From Xiphias gladius (Eukaryota > Chordata > Actinopteri > Istiophoriformes > Xiphiidae), in the NCBI RefSeq assembly GCF_016859285.1, contig NC_053417.1, forward strand, positions 11,948,706-12,012,705: a stretch of 64,000 bases of DNA, given 5' to 3'. Numbering within the stretch: position 1 is the first letter of the stretch; each line of letters begins with the position of its first letter. Under the pieces are notes generated by a model that worked only from the letters and a program-made list of their open reading frames with translations, ran no database searches and was not told where the DNA came from. Positions 26,691 through 35,733 of this stretch are shown here, piece by piece. A program made the translations under genes and the position numbers.

Positions 26691-28812
26691 AGGAGGTTTT
26701 GCCTCCTCTGCAAAACAGTGGTGGTTAAAGGTTTGTGGTGTTCACACCATTCAAAGATTACATTTAGAAAGAAAAATCTACAGCAAGTCTTTCTGAGCAT
26801 TAGTGTCCCTGTTACTCAGAATAATCCACAGAGCTCACTGCGAACAGTTTTCATTCGAACTACTTTTTCCTGAAGAAACAGTAATTATGAAAACCAGGCG
26901 ACCCTTTCATGAATCTGTTGCTTTATCCTGTATGCTTACCCACAAATGTAATGCTGACATATTATGTTTTTGGCTGGTACACTACTACACAGCACAGTTG
27001 ATTGCATGCGTTGGCGCGACCTTATCTGTATCAGGGGACTGAATCAGACAGACAGTCCAGTCTCTCAAGAGAGGAGCTTGGCCAGACGGAAATCTAATAA
27101 ATGCAAAGCATCATGCTGTCTCATGCAGAAGCTCAATGTAATTGTGCAGACTATCTCAATCATTTTCCCTTAACGCTACTAGCATGGCTTATGGATGCAG
27201 GGTTGTTTGCTGCTCATGCTCACAAGAACTGACATCGGATTTCATCTACAACAAAGAGAAGAAGAAAAGACTGAGCAGCAACAAACACAGACTGGAAATG
27301 AAAACACATTTGAGTGTGGACACCAGCTCACTATGTTGTAGTGGAGTCAATTCGAAGAGATGGCACTTTTTTGAGAGAGGATTACAGGGCGTTTTAGCTA
27401 TTACAGTCCTGTACAGTAGAGATAGCCATTAAGCATATAAACCCCACATTTGAAGAAAGACTAATGAAGGAAATCCATGAAAAGACCTATCTATTACAGA
27501 TGCTGGTGCATCAGAGGCTGGCTTGGATACAGAGGATACAGAAGCCTTATTATTTGAAAAAGACCGTAAAGATATGTAAGTGTAGTAAATAAATGAAAAA
27601 TACAACCATGTATTTTCGGAAACTAAACTTTCCTTTGATTATCTGTGGATATTATCAGCCTCGGCTTAGTCTTTACAAACTCATTACTTACAACTTACAA
27701 AACTCACATGCAGTCACTTTATAAAGGCGTGACTTGAAAAAAATCTACCATTGTATACATCAAATCCTTAATATTTTGCTTCTTATATGACCCTTTGAGA
27801 TTTTTATGTAACTACATAACATTAGCCTTTGTTAAGTGGCTATTGACACAGTCAGCTGGTTAATTAGCTGCAGCTAACCACAAAGCATTAATAGCAATTT
27901 AACCGTCAGTGAGCACACGACTAGACCCCCTCTCATGTAACAGCTTACATGTAAGTCCCGATAACACCAATAGATGGCAATACAGGGTGAGACTGAGAAC
28001 ACGCCATGCCGTGGAGGACGGTTTGAAAGGAAAACTTACAATGTTTCACCTTTGTCAGATACACAATATTCCCAGGGGAGAAATGTGTGATTAGTTTGCC
28101 ACATGGAGTTAACTAAAAGCCCTAAATCAAGGTGTAAATTGACGAGATGTTTGGCATTAAGGGAACAACTGAATGCTGTTATAATGCAGTGGATGCAACC
28201 AAGCCCAGTGTAACAAAGGAAAGTTCTAATCTTCAAAGATAATTAATAGCAGCACTAAAGTGAAGTACAGAAAATGATCAATACAGCTATTATTGATCAT
28301 TTATTCATAAATTGGTCATCAACTTTATTGGGCACAATGTGTTCACAAACACAAACACCGCTACGTCTTAGTAGTCCCTGAATTGTGTCCACAAGCCTCA
28401 AAAAAGTGGAGCAATAGACACACTGTACAGTAAGTTTGCAGCATTTAAGTCAACCTGAGCTTTTTCTATGGCAAAATTATTTTTATTATATTTCCACTTT
28501 TTAGTTTCATTACACATAAAAACAAAATACACAAATAGTATTTGGGCTAACGATAAACACAATGTAAATACAGAAAATAATACACCCTCTACCCTTAAGT
28601 CCCACATAAATTCAATTATTAGCAGCTGCTGGGAAAAGTGTGGCTGCTGCCACATCTCATCAAGGATCTCAGGACCCCTGAAATGCAGCGATGGGGAGGG
28701 AACTCAACAGGCACAAGGACCCAGCATCTTCTGACTGGGCTGCTCAGCCTGCAGGTTGTGTACTGGGATATTTGTCCAAACAGGAGCACATTCTTGTGTG
28801 CAAGAAGTTAAC
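26691..28812. other. No gene seen; upstream of the wfdc2-like gene
   Basis: Small frames on both strands with no recognised product. A CTCF-like word (CCAATAGATGGCAAT) lies at about 27966. The promoter of the wfdc2-like gene should lie just left of 28813, but no clear TATA box was found. Confidence 0.5.
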
Positions 28813-28915
28813 ATGGAGAGACACTGGTCTGCAGTTTGTGCATTGATTTTAGCCCTTGGTGCATATGTGCACTTTAACACAGTTTTTGCTGCAGAAGCTG
28901 ATCGCAATTTAACAG
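28813..28915 (+). CDS. wfdc2: wfdc2-like coding exon 1 (signal peptide)
   Basis: Encodes 34 residues plus one base, starting MERHWSAVCALILALG. The donor is AACAG|GTAAG, phase 1. This exon is almost entirely the secretory signal plus a short linker ending DRNLT. The ATG is preceded by TTAAC, with A at -3. Confidence 0.88.
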
Positions 28916-29860
28916 GTAAGTTTGTTTTGACTCAGACGGTAATATGTGTTTAATGTGTGATCTGCCTATGTACTGTTTCCTTCTGAAAAGTTCATGTTTG
29001 CCTGTTTCATTACAAAACCGAGTTGTTTGGACACCAGACCCACCAGTTCTGAGAGCTGATCCTTTTTCCTTTTCTGCTTCACTGCCTCTTTCTCTCAGTG
29101 ATTCTTCCAAAACCAGGCCACTGCCCACGTCGCCTTAATGTTGTCCCATCACATAAGGGGTGTGTGTGTGATGAAGACTGTCCTGCAGACCACAAATGCT
29201 GTGTCTTTGACTGTGGAGCTGTCTGTGTCCCTCCAGCTTTCAGTACGAGCCACAATGTTTACCTTTTCTCAAGTGGGCAGCTGTTAAATCTTTAGTTAAA
29301 TCTTCTCACTGACTGAACTGACGCGGAAATCAAGCATGGACTGTTCATAGGGCAACAGAAAGTCCCTTCTAATCACAAGCCGTATTTTCCAGACCTTCTG
29401 TTTTAGCCCTCATTGTATATACCGATTTCTCTTTCCCTTCAGCAAAGCCAGGAGTGTGTCCACGCAGGCGCTGGGGCGCAGGGCTGTGTGCTGAATTTTG
29501 CTCTAATGACAGTGACTGCCCCACTAATGAGAAATGCTGCCACAATGGATGCGGACATGAGTGCATTGCGCCGTACACAGGTTAGAGATGAACCAAGTTG
29601 CAAAAGCCCAGAAGATGCTCCTCATTTAGTGTTGTAGTGTGTGATCACATTAATGTGTTTTTGACATTTGCTCATGAATACTCGAATACTGTAACTGAGT
29701 GTTTTTTTTGTTCTTTGGCATGTCAGTGAAGCCGGGGCGCTGCGCTCTGCCCCAGGGAACCCCCATGTGTGCTGAGTACTGCTATCATGACGGTCAGTGT
29801 CCGGGAGAGCAGAAGTGCTGCAGGACAACCTGCGGCCACGCCTGCAGTGAGCCCTGCTGA
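28813..29860 (+). CDS. wfdc2: Secreted triple WAP four-disulfide core protein (WFDC2-like), complete gene, 4 exons
   Basis: Coding exons are 28813-28915, 29099-29242, 29443-29580 and 29727-29860. All introns are phase 1 with GT-AG ends, giving 519 nt and 172 residues. Residues 1-26 form a signal peptide (hydrophobic core ALILALGAYV, cleavage near VFA-AEA). Three WAP domains follow, one per exon, at about residues 39-82, 84-126 and 130-172. Each begins with KPG and has the eight-cysteine pattern, including a CC pair (KCC) and the late C-G. WAP proteins are small secreted protease inhibitors or antimicrobial and matrix factors; which applies here cannot be read from sequence. Arginine clusters after the first cysteine of WAP1 and WAP2 lie in the presumed inhibitory loop. 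The last residue is an extra, unpaired cysteine. Human WFDC2 has two WAP domains, so the symbol rests on the domain type and on being next to pigt, as in human 20q13. An upstream in-frame ATG at 28756 would bury the signal peptide, so 28813 is preferred. Confidence 0.9.
29099..29242 (+). CDS. wfdc2: wfdc2-like coding exon 2 (WAP domain 1)
   Basis: The acceptor is CTCTTTCTCTCAG|TG after a pyrimidine tract; the donor is TTTCA|GTACGA, a weaker match than the others. 48 codons encode WAP1, with cysteines at residues 43, 56, 58, 62, 68, 69, 73 and 77. If the donor is not used, the frame continues 16 codons and stops near 29295, which would give a one-domain protein. Confidence 0.88.
29443..29580 (+). 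CDS. wfdc2: wfdc2-like coding exon 3 (WAP domain 2)
   Basis: The acceptor is TTTCTCTTTCCCTTCAG|CA and the donor ACACAG|GTTAGA. 46 codons encode WAP2: KPGVCPRRRWGAGLC followed by the remaining six cysteines. It is symmetric (phase 1-1), so it can be skipped or duplicated without shifting the frame, the usual way WAP arrays grow. Confidence 0.88.
29727..29860 (+). CDS. wfdc2: wfdc2-like coding exon 4 (WAP domain 3 and stop)
   Basis: The acceptor is TTTGGCATGTCAG|TG. It encodes VKPGRC and the remaining cysteines of WAP3, then a short tail SEPC and TGA at 29858-29860. The terminal cysteine follows the eighth canonical cysteine and has no obvious partner. Confidence 0.88.
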
Positions 29861-30562
29861 TGGGACAGCTGGTTGGACTCGGCTGCACGGGTGCACCTGT
29901 TCGGTTTCAACACAGAAAATGTATTATGTTCACTGTATCTAACTTTTCATAGTAGCACTCTTTGGTACAATATTTGAGCACTGGTCTGCACAAAGTCTGA
30001 TTCTTTGGGTTGATAAAGTGAAGTGCTTCCCTTAGTATCGTTATAAGGTTATTTTCCGTACCGGTACTTTAAGTACATACAAAAATCAGCAAGATTTTGT
30101 GAATACTTTCTTGATTAAGTAATATACTCTACACTTGGCAAAGCAAGATCTATAGAGTAATCTGTTGGTCTGTTGTTCTGACACAGTCAGAAGGATTGTC
30201 CACTAACGTTTTCTTTGAATCTTGTTGTCCTCATAAGCCAATCTGATGAAACTTTGTTATAAAGAAGAAGAGGTCACTTTGGAGAACACCCCTCAACTGT
30301 AAAGGGATTAGTTGTCAGGGAACCACTCATAGTCTTCAAAAGACCTGCATTATGATCCTATTTTAACGTGATTAGTTTACAGCTTAAGTAATCTTACTTT
30401 AATGTCTATAATATTTTGGTCAAGTAGGAGTATTTCTGTATGAGTAGTAGCACTGTATATTCTAAATGTTCTAAATGGATGAAAAATGTCCTATACAGGA
30501 CTTTTATATCTGTTCCTCATGCAGTTTGAAGGTATGGAGCATTTTCTATTTCTTTGTATTAC

Positions 30563-30568
30563 AATAAA
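30563..30568 (+). other. Candidate polyadenylation signal of the wfdc2-like gene
   Basis: The first AATAAA on the plus strand after the stop codon, about 700 bp downstream, inside ATTACAATAAAAAAAAC. A second AATAAA lies at 30932-30937. Which is used cannot be told without transcript data. Confidence 0.4.
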
Positions 30569-31993
30569 AAAAACATATTTCCAGTACCTAGAAATGTGTT
30601 ATGCATTTATCACCTTGCTGGTTACAGGTCTCGAGTTTCACAGGTCTCCTTTATGGGCCTTTTAGGCGAGAGCTTGGCTGCAAAAACAAATGATGAAATA
30701 TGCCAAGAATGGAAAGTGCTTACTGGCAGAAAACAAGCCTACATAAAGAGGTGGCCAAGAACTTCTGGTGCACGGACATTCCAACATCGTTGTACCCCAA
30801 TCTCACGTATCTCAAAATGCAGCTAAAATTGGGGGGGTGGCGGTTGTATAAACAGCCAAATTTCCCATCATGATTTACAAAAGTGTGACTACAGAGTGTA
30901 CTTATGTAGGAAATCCCAAACATATGTGCTAAATAAAGTGGAGGCTTTGTCACTGAGAATTTTGACAATCCACTAACTGCTGAGTCTATTCGTCCTTGAA
31001 AAACAGACTGGGAAGGCTGAGCCAGCAGGGCTATGTTCCCTGGCTGTGTATTATACCCACTTGCTTGGAGAGAAAACATAGTTTGCAGCTGACCAGATAT
31101 GAACATCACTTATATGGAATGCTGCTTTTTCCTTTGTTTTTGTTCCATGCTGTTGCCAAACGTGCAGGGGTGATAAACGCTGACCGGCCAAATACAGAGA
31201 CGACTGTGTTTGTTCTCTCTGGGTCTGCCAGAAGTGGGGCCGAGTTTGTTTACACAAAAATGTGGGCACTCAGTGGGAAGTAATACAGCTCCGGCTCTAG
31301 TGCAGTTTAGAACAGTGTACAGTCTTACACAGCCAGTAATTTGAATAAAATGTCAAACAGATGTTTGTGAGTTTATTGAAAAGGCAATAAAGAACATTTA
31401 AGCTTTGCCACATACAAACACAGTTACGCTTCAAACATTCACTTTCTGTGCACTTTTTCACTGTGAGTGAAACAGACTGGACTTTTAGGCAGACAAGCAT
31501 AATTAATGCTCGCTATGAGACACATTTAAACTACATTTAACCGATGAGTGAAGGAGTTACAAACTAAAGGCAAGTCATTTTCAAGACCTGCAGACAATCG
31601 TATTTAATATTCAAGCATGCATCCTATAATGAGTGCAAAGTAAGAGGGTTGTTCCTATTTTATGGAACAAGTAGTTCCAGACCAGTAATGTGTTTGCTAA
31701 GGGACATGTCCAACTTAGAAAAAAAAATGGTCGCTTTCAGTATTTTTGCAGGCACGTGTTCTTTTCTCAATGAAACTACTACAGAACACGTGTTAGGTAA
31801 TACAAACACACCAGGAACTTTAAATGAAGAGGAAACACTTCTGGATGTTCCACAGTTCCACCTTAATGCTGATTTTAGTATGCTTGGGCATGGGAAACCC
31901 AGTATTTCAGAGTCCTTTCATGTCTGTATGACACACCTGAGATTTGATCAAATGTGACATTCTTACTGAGTCACTCTGACTTAAGGGGTCTTT

Positions 31994-31999
31994 TTTATT
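31994..31999 (-). other. Candidate polyadenylation signal of pigt
   Basis: TTTATT on the plus strand (AATAAA on the minus strand), about 550 bp beyond the pigt stop codon, in a T-rich stretch. Another minus-strand AATAAA lies at 31372-31377. Confidence 0.3.
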
Positions 32000-32551
32000 T
32001 TATCTTTCCTCGCAGGGAAATGGGAATTAACAGGTCAGGAATGCGACGGTGATCATCCTTTTTTTAGCTGTACTCAGAGGTTTTGTAGTGCATTTGTAGT
32101 AATGTAATAATTTTACTACAGTTTCCCCTCACAGTAACAAAATGCCTCAGTGACAGTGTGGCTATATTATGATGGAGTGGAGTTATGGTTTCAAACATCC
32201 TCGGCACAAAAACAATTAAAAAAAAACCATTGATGCAGTTACCACTGCTGCATACTCCACAGCTTTGGTTCCTTCTTCTTGTCAAACAATAACAAAGCTC
32301 AAAGTAGACAGACGTCCACATTTTTTTGTCCTTAGCCAGCAGGAAATGATCCTGAATATGTTAATGTTCAAAAAGGTTATTGATCCCCCGCCACTTGAAA
32401 CAATCCCTTCAACTTGACTGTTTCTTACAGTCAGCATTTATACCAGTGCTAGATTCAGTTTTTCCCTGAATATTACATGTTTACCAGTAGTTTCACCAAA
32501 AGGAGGGCTTCCTTTCTAAAAGCAGAGCCAGTCAGGCACTGGTGTGCAGCC

Positions 32552-32801
32552 TCAGAGTGGCGGCACGCCCCTCATCTTGCGGATGATGTTGGCTATCCGT
32601 TTGGCCAATCCTAGGCTGGGCTCTTCTATCTGGAAGCTCCGGGTCAGTAGGTTGTAGAGGGAGCCATAGCCCACGGCCACCACAGTGCAGGTCAGGCAGA
32701 TGACATTATAAGGCATGCTGAAGTCTGGAGTTGGCAGGTTGACCAGCAGAGGTTCTGTGTAGACGCGCACAAAGTAGCTGGACTCCTCTTTACAGGGAAA
32801 A
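32552..32801 (-). CDS. pigt: pigt coding exon 11 (transmembrane segment and stop)
   Basis: The acceptor is CCTCCCTCCAG|T. Encodes [20 protein letters not shown], the membrane segment around [20 protein letters not shown], and the basic tail [18 protein letters not shown] with TGA at 32554-32552. Confidence 0.96.
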
Positions 32802-35694
32802 CTGGAGGGAGGTGGGAAATTTGATCATTTGACTTTCTAGACAAACAAGCTTCACAACAGGAACTCAAACAACGCATGGATAAGTACACAGACACAGACA
32901 CAACTCTATACTTACAAACTGCTGAAAAGCGGGCGTTCCTGAGTGCTGTTCGTATCCATGGCGACAATACTTGGTACAAGAGCACTGATTACTGAAGACC
33001 TAAATGTTGAAGAAACAGATTTTAGTCATTTTGAAAGTGAGAAAAAAAAAAAAAAAGGAAATTCCTAACGATGAATGCAAAATAAGCCCAAACAAAACCA
33101 TCTGCTCTTACATCACCAACAACTTCCCAAGTTTTAAAGTGACATGAGCAGCACATGTGCATCTTATTTCAGAAACATCTGGAAATTAACAGCCCTTCAT
33201 GCATACCCAACATAGAAGCCATGGTTGGGATCAGGGGTGTATTCAGTCCATTTGAGCAGAGCCCTCTCAAACTGCACTGTGACCTCAGTGACGGAGTTGG
33301 GAGGAAGCTGGACTAGCATCTCCAGCAGGTGGGGCCTCACACGGTCCTTAGACGGCTGGTAGTGGATGTAGCCTGGCAGTGGAAGAGAAGCATGAGTAAC
33401 CCGAAAAAAAAAAAAAAGACCAACACAAACCCTGCAGCTCTCGTAATACAAAAGGTAACTCGTGTTCTCCTCCTTGTGGTGAAAAGAAGCACTTGCATGG
33501 AATTACCTCAAACAATGATTCTTGTAAGGAAACTGCACTGTACATACTGTATAACAGTATGTGCAACTCATGCAGCGACAGGGAATCAGCCTCTTCTTTC
33601 TGTCTTGAAAGCTACGTTTGCCACCAGTTAAAATAATTGCAAGAGAGTTACTTATAACTAGAGTGCAAACAATATAATTAACTTACTTTTTCACTACATT
33701 TACACAGAGATTTTACATTGTGTCATTTCATTAATGTACTTTGTATGATGCTTATTTGATTCCTATTAACCTTTCTAAAGTGACTCACTGGGCTTGTTCT
33801 CCTTTCCCTTGCTGGTCACAGTGAGGGTGTGGATGTAGAGACGAAGATACCAGGGTACTGAATCAAGCAGGAGCACAGGGAAAGACCTGTACGGGTGGTT
33901 GTTGTACATCAGCGTGTGAATCTCTCCAGTCTGCAGCCCGTAACCGGCCACGTAGCGCTCAGCGTGGAGCAGGGGGCGCAGCATGTCACCTGCATTGGGG
34001 GGATTATGTGACAGGGTGCTTTGGTCGATGGTCGAAAATGCAGGAAACATCGCAGCAGAGACAAGAAATATGACATAAAACGCTGCTAATGTTTAAATTT
34101 AGTAGAGTGGTTGGAAAATATCATGCAAGAATGTGCTTCACTTGCATAATAGGACTCCAGTCTGTTTTTCCTCTTGACTTTGTTAAAATCAGCTGTAAAG
34201 AAACAAGTTTGAGCCTAATGTATTACAAATGAACAGAGATATTATGTAATCTGTATCTCTGATAGGAACAAATAGGAACAATGTCGCCATGGCTCAAAAC
34301 ACAACGGTCTGGGACACAAATTGTGTTTTCTCATTAGATTTTTTTGGTTGAAAAGAAAAATGATGTGAAAAAGGTCACAGAGCAGGCTGAAAAAGACTGC
34401 ATATTAACAGGTTAAAAAAAAATGCAAAAGCATAGAATTATGTCAAGAGGAACTTAAATTTATGATTACAAGCCAAACACAGACAACGCTGAGAAAAAAA
34501 TAACAGTAGTTACAAGTTAAAACCATAAGAGATATAAAAAAAAAAGATGCAGTTGAGACGTTTTTGTTAACTCATTTATAGTCTTTCTTGTTGCACTGGA
34601 CATAATTACGACTATTTCCAGCATGTTACACAGAGCTGTGTCATGCGCTGCCGCTTTTACTCACCCTCACTGGATTTCCAGCGGATCAGCAGGTTGAGGG
34701 AGCGCATGGTGCCAAAGGTGATTTGTTGGGTCAGATCGTAGATGGAGAAGGTCCGTCTGTCCCCCAGCACCACTGCCTGGCTCAGCAGGGGCGTGGCTGG
34801 GCTCAGCTCAAACTGCTCCCCCTGCAAAATGAAATCGTATTTGTCTCAATCAAAACAGTTGCAGATCTCCATTCATACTGTTAAAATATTATTATTTATA
34901 GTTAAGATTCAAATTATAATCTGCTACATCAGCTTTAAATCATCTTAAATATCTCCACCTTGGTACTGCTTTGACAGTTTGGGAAAAACTAACCGTCTTT
35001 TGTTTTCGGTAAAGCTTGCTTTAAAGAAAATAACTAATCGTTTAGAGTGGATGACAGCATATTATGGGGAAATCAAACCTGAGGGTTGTCTGTGATGTCA
35101 ATGTGTATTTTACTGGAGGAGGCCAGCGGACAAGCTTCTGTCAGGGTCCGAGAGAACATCTTGAACAGAGACCACTCTGAAGGAACAAGCAGCTTGAATT
35201 AACTAAGGCCAAGAAGATGTCATCAAGCTTTTTTCTCCTACTACTGCACCGAACACAGCTTAGCTTCGAAACTCTACACTTAAATGTGGGACAAATGCAG
35301 GAAGAACGTGCTTTTTGCTCACCTCGTTTGCCCTGTCCAGAGGTGTGCAGGTCAAAGACCACACTCAGTGTCTGTCGCAGTTCCCAGGATGTGGTTTTGC
35401 ACTGCCAGTCCTCACACACAGGTCTGATGTGCACTGCCTGGGAATGGAAACTGCTGTGGAAGAGTTTCTCTGACTTCAACAGGACAGCCAGACCAGCCTT
35501 CAAGTGCAACGTGGCCATATAAAGAAAGAGAAGAAGAAACTCAGTTAACTGCAGTGACTGGCATTTGAGCTTCTGCCTCATATGAGGTGTTTGTGATATG
35601 AGATCATGGATGTCACTACGTGCATCATACAAAGGAGCTCACATGACGTTTGAGTTCTGCTGTGTTTTTAAGAAAAACATATATTAAGACACCC

Positions 35695-35733
<39 letters not shown>

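Larger units (their letters stand above)
29861..32551. other. Convergent 3' intergenic region between the wfdc2-like gene and pigt
   Basis: About 2.7 kb between two stop codons facing each other. It should contain both 3' UTRs. Short open frames occur (for example 31649-31957, 102 codons) but none has recognisable domains or splice structure. AATAAA motifs occur on both strands. Confidence 0.6.

Noticed and set aside
28756..28812. Upstream in-frame ATG for the wfdc2-like gene
   Set aside because: Adds 19 residues before a clear signal peptide start; the ATG at 28813 gives a normal secretory protein.
31649..31957. 102-codon plus-strand frame between the wfdc2-like gene and pigt
   Set aside because: No recognisable domain, signal peptide or exon structure; it lies in the convergent 3' region.
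35141..35632. 163-codon minus-strand frame read as one exon
   Set aside because: It crosses real pigt exons 5 and 6 in mixed frames; splice sites and homology define the exons inside it.
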